Positions 1-9,064 of a stretch of 64,000 nucleotides of DNA are shown piece by piece. The first letter of the stretch is position 1; every line of letters starts with the position of its first letter. A program made the position numbers and the translations under genes. The notes under the pieces were generated by a model. It searched no databases, was not told where the DNA came from, and saw nothing but the letters and a program-made list of their open reading frames with translations. Source of the stretch: CAVTWD01 sp963738325 (GTDB lineage: Bacteria > Actinomycetota > Acidimicrobiia > Acidimicrobiales > Ilumatobacteraceae); NCBI GenBank assembly GCA_963738325.1, contig CAVTWD010000017.1, positions 248,001-312,000 of the forward strand. The letters run 5' to 3'.

Positions 1-9
1 CACCAGGAG

Positions 10-81
10 AGGCGACGAGGGGAATCGAACCCCTGTACAGGGCTTTGCAGGCCCTTGCCTAAACCACTCGGCCACGTCGCC
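10..81 (-). tRNA. tRNA-Cys (GCA)
   Basis: Read on the minus strand this folds as a complete tRNA. The acceptor stem GGCGACG pairs with CGTCGCC, the T-loop is GTTCGATTC, and the anticodon loop CTGCAAA gives anticodon GCA (Cys). The base after the 3' acceptor strand is U, the discriminator expected for tRNA-Cys. CCA is not encoded, so it must be added after transcription. Confidence 0.95.
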
Positions 82-88
82 GGCACCG

Positions 89-118
89 CCGGAGCGGCCC
101 GTCACCTTACCGCTCCGG
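89..118 (-). promoter_or_regulatory. Inverted repeat with possible tRNA promoter
   Basis: A perfect 9-bp inverted repeat (CCGGAGCGG / CCGCTCCGG, 12-nt loop) lies just upstream of the tRNA. On the minus strand its loop contains TAAGGT, which fits an actinobacterial -10 box about 22 nt before the tRNA 5' end. No clear -35 is visible. There is no T-run, so a terminator is less likely. Confidence 0.35.
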
Positions 119-266
119 CCCTAGGAGGCTGCCGGCCAGCTTCGTCACTCGCGACGTCCTCCTCCTTGAAAGTGCGCAGGGCACTTCCTTGGGTCGTGCG
201 TCCTCGCGAGCGCCGAACCATGGCTCACGATCCGCACGACCATTGCTCAGCAGACTCCTGGCCTCC

Positions 267-749
267 TCAGCGTCGCTCGACCCGCTTCACGTCACCACCC
301 TCGTGCCACGACTCGACTACTAGGACGTCCCCCGCGACCCGAACGAGGGCGATCTCCGACACCTCCACCCGGAACAGATGGAGCTCCGACGGCGGCTCGA
401 TCTCCGCCTGCTCACTGAAGGTCGACAGGTAGTCCCGGATAGCGATCGGGTCGGTCACCTCGACGCCACGGCCGCTGATCTTGGCGTCGCCGGCGTCCAT
501 CGTCTCGGTCGTGCTGGCGCTGTGCAGCGCGAGCCGAGGATCACGCCGAAGGTCGAGCGCCTTGCGCGAATCGAGCATCATCCCGAGCCAGAGCTGACCC
601 CTGGCGAAGAGCGTCTCGATGCCGCTCAAGCGAGGCGAGCCGTCGCGTCGCAAGGTCGCCAGCATGGCGTGACGCTCGGCTCGGAACCGGGCCTGCACTG
701 CGGCGGCCAGCTCGGGGGCTGCCTTCGCCACTTCGTCCCATGTGCTCAC
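267..749 (-). CDS. Pyridoxamine 5'-phosphate oxidase (PPOX) family flavoprotein
   Basis: This is a 161-residue cytoplasmic protein of the split-barrel FMN/F420 type. The segment around residues 25-60 (HAMLATLRRDGSPRLSG) is the typical first strand pair of PPOX-family proteins, followed by a DSRKALDLRRDPRLALHS block that usually contacts flavin phosphate. I chose GTG at 749 because the open frame upstream to 1043 is arginine-rich and overlaps the 3' end of the next gene. The substrate is unknown; F420-dependent reductase or heme-degrading members are equally possible. It lies 31 bp downstream of the unknown gene on the same strand and may be co-transcribed with it. Confidence 0.8.
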   Translation of the reverse strand: MSTWDEVAKAAPELAAAVQARFRAERHAMLATLRRDGSPRLSGIETLFARGQLWLGMMLDSRKALDLRRDPRLALHSASTTETMDAGDAKISGRGVEVTDPIAIRDYLSTFSEQAEIEPPSELHLFRVEVSEIALVRVAGDVLVVESWHEGGDVKRVERR

Positions 750-780
750 CGCGACACGCCCGCGACCGCGGCCGGTGCCC

Positions 781-1578
781 TCACCCGCCCGGGATCGGCA
801 GCACCGACCCATGGCGAGCCGAGCGGGTGGTGTTCGTGTACTGCACCAGGCCCTGGTGGTCGGCGAGGACCTCGGTGTTCGGGCAATCGCCGCCATCTGG
901 GAACGTGAGCCGCACCGACTCGGGCCTGTGGACCCGGCCCGAGTCGTCGACGGCCTCGAAACCCGACCAACGCACGGCCGTCGGCGGGTCGTCACACGCC
1001 GCGAATACCTCGGCCCACACCGCGAAGCCGCCGAGGCGATCACCTCCGGCTCGCAGGTCGCGGATCACCGACGTCGTGGCGCTCGACCGGTCGGTGATCT
1101 CGCCGCGCCAGCCTTCGACCGCGCGGCTGATGGCCAGCCGGTATGGGACTGCTTGGCGCCAGGGGTAGTCACGCGTGTTCGGATCGTTCGGCGTGCTCGG
1201 CAGTGCCGACGGCGTCCCCGTGAGCACCGATTGGACATTCCCCGCATCGGCGTAGCCGCCCCAGTTGACCGCCGTAGAGCCAGCATGGCGAGGGTTCCAC
1301 TGCAACCCGATGTGGGCCGCGCCATGCGAGCGGCGAGCGTCGAGGAACGAGGCTTGCAGCGCCCAGAAGTAGAGGCGAGACACGAGCGGTTGGTGAAGCA
1401 CCTCCAACGTGGCACTCACCGCCACGAGGGGCGGGCCGCCTTCGAGGCCCTGCCACCAGAGATGGAAGGAGGACACTCCATGCCCGGGCTCCCAGCGCCC
1501 GCCGGGGCGCCGCGCCCCCTCGTCCGAGGTCGGCGAACCGAACACCCGGCTCACCCACTGCCTCAGTTGGTCACGCAT
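781..1578 (-). CDS. Hypothetical protein
   Basis: This 265-residue protein is not recognised. It is rich in Trp, Tyr and acidic residues (for example LYFWALQASFLDARRSHG and FAVWAEVFAACDDPP), unlike the arginine-rich shadow frames, which supports real coding. There is no signal peptide or membrane segment. The start at ATG 1578 follows from the divergent menC start at 1654, which leaves a 75-bp shared upstream region. It is followed at short distance by the PPOX gene. Confidence 0.6.
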   Translation of the reverse strand: MRDQLRQWVSRVFGSPTSDEGARRPGGRWEPGHGVSSFHLWWQGLEGGPPLVAVSATLEVLHQPLVSRLYFWALQASFLDARRSHGAAHIGLQWNPRHAGSTAVNWGGYADAGNVQSVLTGTPSALPSTPNDPNTRDYPWRQAVPYRLAISRAVEGWRGEITDRSSATTSVIRDLRAGGDRLGGFAVWAEVFAACDDPPTAVRWSGFEAVDDSGRVHRPESVRLTFPDGGDCPNTEVLADHQGLVQYTNTTRSARHGSVLPIPGG

Positions 1579-1653
1579 CCAGGCCGGCGCCCGCGTGGCT
1601 CGCCATCGCGCTCCTCTTGTCCTCCCGGCGCCGGCAGGCTAGTGGTCTGTCGC

Positions 1654-2823
1654 GTGACGAGCTCCGCCGACGCGCCAGCCAACGAGCGTCCCGACCGTGA
1701 GCCGGCGGCCATCGAGCGCCTCGAGCTCCGGCGCATCCGGCTTCCGCTCCGCGCCCCCTTCCGCAGCTCCCAGAGCCGCGAGCACGTCCGCGACATCCTC
1801 CTCGTCCGCGTGACCACCCGCGAGGCCGAGGGCTGGGGCGAGTGCGTGGCGCCCGTCGAGCCCCACTACAGCGCGGAATACGTCGACGGCGCGGCCGACG
1901 TGATCCGTCGCTTCCTCGGCCCCGCGCTGCTCGCCGCCGGCCCGGTGCGGGCTCAGGAGGTGGCGGGAGTCCTCGCCCGCGTCGCCGGTCATCCCATGGC
2001 GAAGGCGGCCCTCGAGGTCGCGGTGCTCGACGCCGAACTGCGAGCGGAAGGTCGCTCATTGGCGCAGCGCCTCGGCGCCGCCCGCCACGAGGTGGACGCC
2101 GGTGTGGCGGCCGGGGTGGCCGACGACCTCGATGCCCTCGTCGAGGAGGTGGCCGACTACGTGTCACGGGGCTACCGACGCGTGAAGCTGAAGATCGAAC
2201 CCGGCTGGGACGAGGGGCCCGTCGGCGCCGTGCGGGCCGCCTTCCCCGACCTCGCGCTGCAAGTCGACGCCAACGGGGCCTACGCCGGCCACGACCACCG
2301 CGCCCTCAGCCGGCTCGACGCCTATGCCCTCCTCCTCATCGAGCAGCCGCTGGCCGCCGATGACCTGCTCGGCCATGCCGCCCTCGCCCGGCGCCTGGGC
2401 ACCCCGCTCTGCCTCGACGAGTCGATCGGCGGAGCCACCGCGGCGGCGGTCGCGCTCGCGCTCGGCGCCTGTTCGGTGCTCAACGTGAAGGCGGGACGGG
2501 TGGGCGGCGTCTTCGAGGCGGTGCGCATCCACGACCTCGGCCGGCGGCGGGGCATCCCGATGTGGGTGGGCGGCATGCTCGAGACGGGGTTGGGCCGGGC
2601 GGTCAATGTCGCCCTGGCGGCGCTGCCGGGCTTCAACCTCACCGGCGACATCAGCGCCTCCGACCGGTACTGGCAAGAGGACCTCACCGAGCCCTTCCAG
2701 CTACGGGACGGCCACCTGACCGTGCCGAGCGGCCCCGGCCTCGGCGTCGCGCCCCTCCCGGACGTGCTGGCCGACACCACCACGGCCGTCGAGGAGCTCA
2801 CGGCGACGCATCGCTCCAGGTGA
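1654..2823 (+). CDS. menC: o-Succinylbenzoate synthase (enolase superfamily)
   Basis: Enolase-superfamily enzyme of about 389 residues, predicted to dehydrate SHCHC to o-succinylbenzoate in menaquinone synthesis. The capping domain is N-terminal. The barrel carries the KxK catalytic pair in VKLKIEPGWD (about residue 178), metal ligands in DANGAY (about 205), IEQPL (about 230) and DES (about 255), and the second catalytic lysine in NVKAGRVGG (about 279). The GTG at 1654 places the start just before conserved sequence; the frame is open far upstream but that part lacks coding character. Related N-acylamino acid racemases share this motif set, so a racemase role cannot be excluded. No other men gene is nearby. 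Confidence 0.85.
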   Translation: MTSSADAPANERPDREPAAIERLELRRIRLPLRAPFRSSQSREHVRDILLVRVTTREAEGWGECVAPVEPHYSAEYVDGAADVIRRFLGPALLAAGPVRAQEVAGVLARVAGHPMAKAALEVAVLDAELRAEGRSLAQRLGAARHEVDAGVAAGVADDLDALVEEVADYVSRGYRRVKLKIEPGWDEGPVGAVRAAFPDLALQVDANGAYAGHDHRALSRLDAYALLLIEQPLAADDLLGHAALARRLGTPLCLDESIGGATAAAVALALGACSVLNVKAGRVGGVFEAVRIHDLGRRRGIPMWVGGMLETGLGRAVNVALAALPGFNLTGDISASDRYWQEDLTEPFQLRDGHLTVPSGPGLGVAPLPDVLADTTTAVEELTATHRSR

Positions 2824-2892
2824 CGGGCGGTCGGCCCCGGATTCCTGCCGCGGTCCCCTTCATCGGGCGCCGGACCCTACGATGAGGGAATC

Positions 2893-5300
2893 GTGTCCAA
2901 CGAGGCCCGTAGGCGGAGGGCTCGGCGGGCAGCCACGCTCTTGGCCGTCGGCACGTTCGTGTGGGCGGCGGGAGGGCTGGCCCTGCCGGCCATGGCGGTG
3001 GCGGCCGAACGCGCGCGCCGACCCAGGCCCCGTCGCGCCCGGCCGCCGGCGCCCCGAATCCCACCACGACGTCGACGACGTCGACGACCACGCCCGCCGG
3101 CTGCCCCCAGCCGACCACCACCACCACCGTCCCCGGCCAGACGACGACGTCGAGCACGACGACGACCACCACGACGACGACCACCACGACGACGACCACC
3201 ACGACGACCACGACGACCACGACCGTCCCCGGCCAGACCACCACCACGACGACGGTCGTCTGCCCTGGCGCGACCACCACGACCACGGCCCCGGGAGGCA
3301 CCACCACGACCCGTCCGGCCACGACGACGACGCGCCCCCGGACCACGACCACCACACACCCGACCACCACGACTCACCCGCCGACGACCACCACCTCGGT
3401 GGCCAAGCCGACGACGACCGCCGCCACCACGCCCCCGAGGCCGACCACCACGACCGCGGCGACCAGGACCGTCACGCCGCCACCGAGCACGACGCGCCCG
3501 CCCACCACCACGAGGGCCACGACGAGTCCCAGGCCCCCACCGCCCCCTCCTCCCACCATCCCCCTCCCCGCGCCGGCGAAGGCCCCGCCACCGGTCGGCG
3601 CTCCCGTTCGGCCCGCGGTGGCGGACCCGATCGCCGACCCCCTGGCCGACGTGGCCACGACGGCGGCCAACCTTCTCGACCGCTGGCAACAGGGCCTCGC
3701 CGCGGTGAAGGCGGGCGAGACGGCGGCCACTGACGCCCAGACGGCCCTCGACGCCGGCACGGCCGCCATCGCCTCCCTCGCCGCCCGCGTGGCGGCCCTC
3801 CCTCCGACGACCACGACGACGGTCCCGGCGCTGAGCACGGCCTCGACCGACCTCATCACCGTCGTGAAGGGGACGGCCGCCGACCCCGCAGTCGCCGAGC
3901 GGGCCGCCCTCGAGGCGCAACTCGCGGCCGCCCGCAAGGCACAGGTCGTCCTGGAGCACAACGCCGCCGCGGCGCAATCGGCCCTCCTGGAGGACGAGGT
4001 CGTGGCCGATGCCGCGGCGATGGGACACGCCTACGCCCGCCGGGCCCTCGCCGACATGGTGGCGGCGCGGATCCCACCCGTGGCCGGCGCCACGCTCGAC
4101 CGGGTGTGGGCCGGCACCGATCCCCGCCGGCTGGAGGTCGTCTACACCGCGCTACGGCAGGTGGGCGACCCGTACATCGCCTACAAGGCCGGGCCCGACA
4201 GCTTCGACTGCAGCGGCCTCACCCTCTACGCGTGGCAATCGGTGGGCGTCCACCTCGTCCACTACTCGTTCGCGCAGCGGGCCGAGACGCCCGATCCCGG
4301 CCAGAGCGGCCTTCAACCCGGGGACCTCGTCTTCCACCTGCGGGCGTCCGGCGGCCACGTCATGCTCTACCTCGGCGTCGAGAACGCCATCGTCCAGGCT
4401 CCCAGCACGGGACGGCGGGTGGAGGTGACGCGCTGGCACACCGAGAACGGCTTCGGCTCCCCGCTGGCCTCGACGCCGGTGGCCGAGCCCATCTACACGG
4501 ACGGCTCGGGTGACGTGGTGCCCCCGACGACGACCACTGTCGCCCCGACGACGACCACGACGGCGCTCACGAACGCCGTCATCGGACGAGCGCTCGGCCC
4601 GATCAGCGCGGGCCCACGGCCAGCCGTGCCCGTCAGCCGCCCCGCCAGCTCTGCCGCCAGCCGCCCCGCGGCCCGACCCGCCGCCAGCCCGACCGCCACG
4701 ACCACCACGGCGCCTCCACCCACCTGGGTGGGCGGCGTGCCCGCGGACAGCCAGATGGTCGAGCGGCCCGGCTCGACGACGTATGACGACATCGGCGCCC
4801 GCTACGGCATCGACCCCGCGCTGCTCGCCGGTCGAGCCGACGCCGTGGCCGCCGCGACCGCGGCCGCCGCCGCAGCCGAGGCGGCCGCCCGGAAAGCTCC
4901 CGAGCTCACCACGACCACCACCGCGCCAGGCACGCCCCCCGACGGCCTCGCCACGTTCGGGCTTCGGCGCGACCTTGCCCTGCGGCTCGGTGCCGATGGG
5001 GTCGATCCCGCGAGCGTGGCCGACGCCATCGCCCGTTACCTGGTCGCCGCGCAGCGACGCTTCAACTCCGTGGACGCCGCGCTCGCCGCGCTCGACCTCG
5101 GCGCGGGCGGGGTGGCGGCCGGCGGGGTGCCCGCTCTCGGCCCCGAGCACGACCTGGTGACCGGCACGATCGCCGCCGCCAACCGGTTGCACCCGCCGCC
5201 TCCGCCTCCGCCGGCCGTCCCCGACACGGTCTTCTCGGTGGCCGCTCTGCCTCCGTCGGGCGGGCCTCGGGTGCACGCCTTCCGCCGCCGCCCGGCCTGA
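2893..5300 (+). CDS. Secreted NlpC/P60 cell-wall peptidase with Thr-rich linker (apparent frameshift)
   Basis: A classic signal peptide is encoded from GTG 2893: an Arg-rich n-region, then LLAVGTFVWAAGGLAL and an AMA cleavage site. The mature protein continues in another frame from about 3005, where one base seems missing near GAACGCGCGCG. The mature part has a long Thr/Pro linker, a coiled-coil-like helical region, and an NlpC/P60 domain with the catalytic Cys in DSFDCSGL (about residue 417 of the Thr frame) and His in GGHVMLYLG. A LysM-like or helical tail with further Thr-rich spacers follows. It probably hydrolyses peptidoglycan stem peptides outside the cell. Without repair of the frameshift the open frame begins at GTG 2961 and lacks the signal peptide. 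Confidence 0.8.
3095..3480 (+). repeat. Low-complexity ACC/ACG threonine repeat
   Basis: Runs of ACC and ACG codons encode poly-Thr blocks separated by VPGQ and similar spacers (a VPGQTTTT unit occurs twice). This is the linker of the NlpC/P60 protein. The same DNA gives meaningless Val-, Arg- or His-rich open frames in the other readings. Such tracts are prone to length variation and assembly error. Confidence 0.85.
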
Positions 5301-5365
5301 GGCCGCCGCCGGCCCGACCCCGCCGCCGCCGGCCCGGCCCCGCCGCCCGGCCTGAGGCCGCCGCC
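5286..5365. repeat. GCC-rich direct repeat at a gene end
   Basis: A 25-bp sequence covering the stop codon of the NlpC/P60 gene (5286-5310) is repeated exactly at 5341-5365, a 55-bp period, with GCC/GGCCC-rich sequence between. It looks like a local duplication of the gene end. It also contains GGCC-based hairpins but no T-run. Confidence 0.7.
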
Positions 5366-5394
5366 GCCCAAGGCCGCCAACAGCACTGCGGGCG

Positions 5395-5793
5395 TCAGGA
5401 CGATTCGGGTTCGAGCTCCAGCGCGAGGGAGTTCATGCAGTAGCGCTCACCCGTCGGCTGGGGACCGTCGGGGAACACGTGACCGAGGTGCGACCTACAG
5501 CGGGCGCAGCGAACCTCGACGCGCACCATCCCATGGGCGCGGTCCTCGTGCAACGTGACCGCGTCCGGCCCGATCGGTTCCCAGAAGCTCGGCCAGCCCG
5601 ATCCGGATTCGAACTTGGTGTCGGACCGGAACAACGGGTGGCCACAGGCCGCACAGGTGTAGGTGCCATCGTCGTGGCAGTCGACGTACTTCCCGCTCCA
5701 CGGTCGCTCGGTGGCCGCTCGCCGCAGCACTTCGAACTGTTCGGGCCTGAGCCGCGCTCGCCACTCCTCGTCGGTCCGCTCGGGCTCGTCCAT
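5395..5793 (-). CDS. msrB: Peptide-methionine (R)-S-oxide reductase
   Basis: A protein of about 132 residues, matching single-domain MsrB. It reduces methionine-R-sulfoxide in proteins. Zinc ligands are seen as CAAC and CARC pairs, the substrate loop as SGSGWPSF, and the catalytic Cys in RYCMNSLAL near the C-terminus. The ATG at 5793 is preceded by GGGAGG at 4 nt; the upstream extension to 6153 has no conserved character. It is convergent with the secreted peptidase gene. Confidence 0.93.
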   Translation of the reverse strand: MDEPERTDEEWRARLRPEQFEVLRRAATERPWSGKYVDCHDDGTYTCAACGHPLFRSDTKFESGSGWPSFWEPIGPDAVTLHEDRAHGMVRVEVRCARCRSHLGHVFPDGPQPTGERYCMNSLALELEPESS

Positions 5794-6091
5794 CACGCCT
5801 CCCATCACGTACGCACTCTCGAAGGGGGCCAAGGCGTCCCTTCGAGACCGGTCCTGCGATCGACCACCACACCCAGCACAGACCCGGTCGACCTCCGTGC
5901 GAAGACTCGCACATCGCGCCGCCCTCGCGTGCTGCGCCGGCTCGGCCACGCAACGTCGCGGCCCGCTCGTTCTTCCGTAGGTATTTCGGCGCTTTCTGGC
6001 CCCCGGCCGTTGCCTCGGCCACCGGCCTCCCTCACGATTGGCCCCACGACGGGCGGTCGACCGGCCTCGCGGGCCGGCGGAAGGGAGTTCG
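5794..6091. other. Intergenic region between divergent msrB and DUF11-like gene
   Basis: About 300 bp between two divergent starts. It must hold both promoters, but I see no convincing -10/-35 pair, RNA gene or repeat. The last bases (GGAAGGGAG) are the ribosome binding site of the gene starting at 6092. Confidence 0.4.
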
Positions 6092-7771
6092 GTGAGGCGC
6101 AGGGCGAGCGTCGGGGCGGCGCTGCTCGCTGGGTCGGTGATCGTGGGCGGCACGGTCCTGTGGCGTACCCACGGCGGCCACGCGACCGGCTACCGCGTGA
6201 GCCTGCTTTCCGTGTCACCGGTGGCCACTCGATCGTTGGTGCCCGACGTCCGTTCGTGCCCGAGTGGCGGAGCGGGGCCAGGGGTCAAGGCGGACGAGGC
6301 GGACGGGGCCGCGGGCAGCGACCTCGGTGCCGGTCAGGTGATCGCCTACGACCTCGTCGTGTCCGCCACCGGCGCGGTGCCGAAGGGTGGCGAGGTCGAC
6401 GCGCAACTGAGCTTCGGCGGGCTCCCCGATGCCGACACCGCCTTCGACAAGGCCGCGGGCGTCGTCTGCGCCTTCGTCGACCGAGCCAATCCGGCCACGA
6501 CGGCTCCGGCGGCCACGGCCATGGCCACGCCCGCCCCGGCCGGCGACGGGGCCGCGTTCAGCGCGACGGTGAAGGTGCGGCCCCTCGATCCCGGCCAGAG
6601 CGCGGTGGCCCAGATCTGGGTCCTCGCCGGCACCGAGCTCTCGACGGACAGCGGGATGCTCGACGCCCGCGTCGATCGGCTGGCCACCCCGCCCGGCTCG
6701 CGTGGGGAGGTGTCGGAGGCCGACGTGAGTCTCAACCGCGACTCGTCGACGGCCCGCCCCGAGGTCAGCGTGTCGCTCACGACCGCGGGCGGACGGTCGC
6801 TGCAGCCTGGTGGGCCCATCGAGTACACGATGCGCATAGCTGACACCTCGGCGGACACGGTGGCCAACGCGGTGGTGGTCCGCTTCGAGCCCGACCGGGC
6901 CGTGACGGTCGGCGCGGTGAATGTCGTCGACAGCGTCGGCCGCACCTTGCAGTGTGCCCGCCAGCCGAGCGCAGTGACCTGCACGGCTCCTTACCTCGTG
7001 CCCGGGGAGACGGACACGGTCGTCGTGTCGGCCAGGGTCGCCCCCGGCGCGCCGACGGTGTTCCAAGGCTCCGGCGCGCGCTGCGGGGCGCGCCAGCAGG
7101 ACCTGTGCTCACAAGCGTCGGTCGTGACCGTCAACGGCTTCGACGTGGGCGACGTGACCGAGCTGGCGAGCGACCTGCCCAACCACGATCAGCTCGGCGT
7201 CACGAAGCAGCCCTCCGACGGGAGCCGAGCGCTCTACCTCGGCCGCCAGACCGACTTCGTGTACCTGGTCGCCTCGGCGAGCCGCCAGCCCCTCTCGCAC
7301 GTCACCGTCTCCGATCCCTCCTGCGCCCCGCTCCGCCTGATCAGCGGCGATGACGGGGACGACGGCGTGCTCGGCCCGAAGGAACGGTGGACGTTCCGGT
7401 GCAGCGCGGTGGCCGATCGGTCGCAACTCGCCGACGTCCTCGTCTCGGCCGTGACGCCGACCCGCCGCGTGGTGCAGGCCCTCGGCCACTTGAGCACACC
7501 TGTGCTCGACCCGGCCATCGAGTTGCGCGACCCCCCCACCACGGGCGACGGCCCGGCGCTCGAGATCGTGAACGCCGGCGACTCACCGCTCGGCGATGTG
7601 GTGCTCGACGGCCGCCAGTGCGCGCCGCCCTTCACCGGGGATGCGAAGAACGACAAGGTGCTCGACCCGGGCGAGCGGTGGGAGGTGTCGTGCAAGGCCT
7701 CGACCGGACCGGCACGCGTCTACGCCACCGACGGCGCGGGAGGCGCGGTCACGGCCGAGCTGGGCGGCTGA
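6092..7771 (+). CDS. Secreted DUF11-like surface protein
   Basis: A 559-residue protein. The GTG start at 6092 has GGAAGGGAG just upstream. An N-terminal Arg cluster and one hydrophobic segment (ASVGAALLAGSVIVGGTVLW) serve as signal or anchor. The middle resembles DUF11-type immunoglobulin-like repeats (PGGPIEYTMRIADTSADT; VPGETDTVVVSARV). The C-terminal half holds two copies of a DxxC-GDxxxDxxLxPxERWxxxC pattern, with paired cysteines likely to form disulfides outside the cell. It is probably a cell-surface structural or adhesive protein; there is no catalytic motif. Its 3' end overlaps the convergent MFS gene by 23 bp. Confidence 0.7.
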   Translation: MRRRASVGAALLAGSVIVGGTVLWRTHGGHATGYRVSLLSVSPVATRSLVPDVRSCPSGGAGPGVKADEADGAAGSDLGAGQVIAYDLVVSATGAVPKGGEVDAQLSFGGLPDADTAFDKAAGVVCAFVDRANPATTAPAATAMATPAPAGDGAAFSATVKVRPLDPGQSAVAQIWVLAGTELSTDSGMLDARVDRLATPPGSRGEVSEADVSLNRDSSTARPEVSVSLTTAGGRSLQPGGPIEYTMRIADTSADTVANAVVVRFEPDRAVTVGAVNVVDSVGRTLQCARQPSAVTCTAPYLVPGETDTVVVSARVAPGAPTVFQGSGARCGARQQDLCSQASVVTVNGFDVGDVTELASDLPNHDQLGVTKQPSDGSRALYLGRQTDFVYLVASASRQPLSHVTVSDPSCAPLRLISGDDGDDGVLGPKERWTFRCSAVADRSQLADVLVSAVTPTRRVVQALGHLSTPVLDPAIELRDPPTTGDGPALEIVNAGDSPLGDVVLDGRQCAPPFTGDAKNDKVLDPGERWEVSCKASTGPARVYATDGAGGAVTAELGG

Positions 7772-8942
7772 GCGCTCGGGCGCGGTTGACGTCGCTGGCC
7801 ACCGCCCACCGGTGCAACAGCGCGAGGAGGGCCAGACCGACCAGCAGGATCGGCCCGAGCAGCTCCAGTCCGAAATGCTCGGCGAGGATCCCGAACAGCG
7901 AGGGCAGCGCGGCGGCACCGACGGCGGCCGCGGCGACCTGGTAGCCGATCACCGAGGGGGCCCGGTCGGCCCCGAGGCGCTGCGGTGTGAGCGCGACGAG
8001 GCTCGGGAACACCGCGGCGAGACCGAGGCCGAGCACGACCAGACCGGCGCCGCCGAGCGCGTCGGTGGGCGCCCACCACAGCAGCGCCGCGCCGACGGTC
8101 GCTAGGGCGAGGCTGACATCGATCAGCGCCTCCCCCGCCAGGCGGTGACCACCCAGACCCGTCAGCACGCGGCCGCCGGTGAAGGCCGCCCAGAACCCCG
8201 CCACCCAGACACCGCTCGCCACCGTCCCCATGCCGCGGGCCTCGGTGAAGAGGCTGTAGGCCCATTGGCCGGCGGTGACCTCGACGCCGACGTAGACGAA
8301 GAACAGGGCGATGGCGAGCGGGAGGGCGCCGACGGGAGGCCGTTCGTCCCCCGGCGGGCCCACGGGCTCGCCGCTCTTCTCTTCCCGGCGCATAGGCACG
8401 ACGAGGAGCCCGGCCACGGCCACGAGGTAGACGGCCAGCAGCACCCCGTAGCCGGCCCGCCAGCCGGCGGAACTGGCCACCACCGCGGCCATGATGAGCG
8501 GGCCGAAGATGGCGCCCAGCCCGAAGGCGGCGTGGAGCACGCCGAGGCCACGCACGCCGTGGCGGAGCGCGACGACCGTGTTCAACCCCGCGTCGAGCAG
8601 GCCCGCCGACAAGCCCACGATGACGCTGGCCGAGACGAACACGGCCCACGCGGGAGCGAGCGCCATGGCGGCCAGGCCCAGCGCGCCCACCGCCGCCCCG
8701 CAGACCAGCGCCGGTCCGGCTCCCCACCGGCCCGCCAGCCGCCCGCTGCCCAGGCTGGCGACCAGGTAACCGGCCGTCACGCAGGCGAGGAGCAGGCCGA
8801 GGGCGGACAGCGGCTGGTGGAAGGTCGCCTGCACCGAGGGCCAGGCCACGCCGAGCGCCGCCTCCCGCAGGCCCAGCCCGACAAAGGCGGCGCAGGCCGC
8901 GGCCAAGACGGCCGCGGGGCTGGCGCGCGAGGGCCGGGGCAC
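7749..8942 (-). CDS. MFS transporter
   Basis: About 397 residues with roughly 12 hydrophobic segments, a central hydrophilic loop (PMRREEKSGEPVGPPGDERP), and the pseudo-twofold layout of the major facilitator superfamily. The loop after the second helix (GSGRLAGRWG) fits motif A. The family is closest in feel to FucP/NarK-like permeases, but the substrate cannot be told. The GTG at 8942 is preferred because the longer frame to 9092 would run into the divergent lipoprotein gene starting at 9065. Confidence 0.8.
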   Translation of the reverse strand: MPRPSRASPAAVLAAACAAFVGLGLREAALGVAWPSVQATFHQPLSALGLLLACVTAGYLVASLGSGRLAGRWGAGPALVCGAAVGALGLAAMALAPAWAVFVSASVIVGLSAGLLDAGLNTVVALRHGVRGLGVLHAAFGLGAIFGPLIMAAVVASSAGWRAGYGVLLAVYLVAVAGLLVVPMRREEKSGEPVGPPGDERPPVGALPLAIALFFVYVGVEVTAGQWAYSLFTEARGMGTVASGVWVAGFWAAFTGGRVLTGLGGHRLAGEALIDVSLALATVGAALLWWAPTDALGGAGLVVLGLGLAAVFPSLVALTPQRLGADRAPSVIGYQVAAAAVGAAALPSLFGILAEHFGLELLGPILLVGLALLALLHRWAVASDVNRARALSRPARP

Positions 8943-9064
8943 CGGCCCAGTCCACCATGCCGGCCGAGGGGTGCCCCGTTCCGGGCCCCCGGGCCCGGTA
9001 CCGTCGCGTCCGGCGGTCGAAGACTCGGTGGCCGCCGCAGGCCACTGCTCGCTGCTCCCACCTG

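Noticed and set aside
742..1653. Upstream extension of menC to a start at 742
   Set aside because: The extra 300 residues are Arg-rich and overlap two minus-strand genes; MenC homology begins only after 1654.
2798..3370. Val- and Arg-rich open frames opposite the Thr repeat
   Set aside because: They are the complement of ACC/ACG codon runs in the peptidase linker and have no other coding character.
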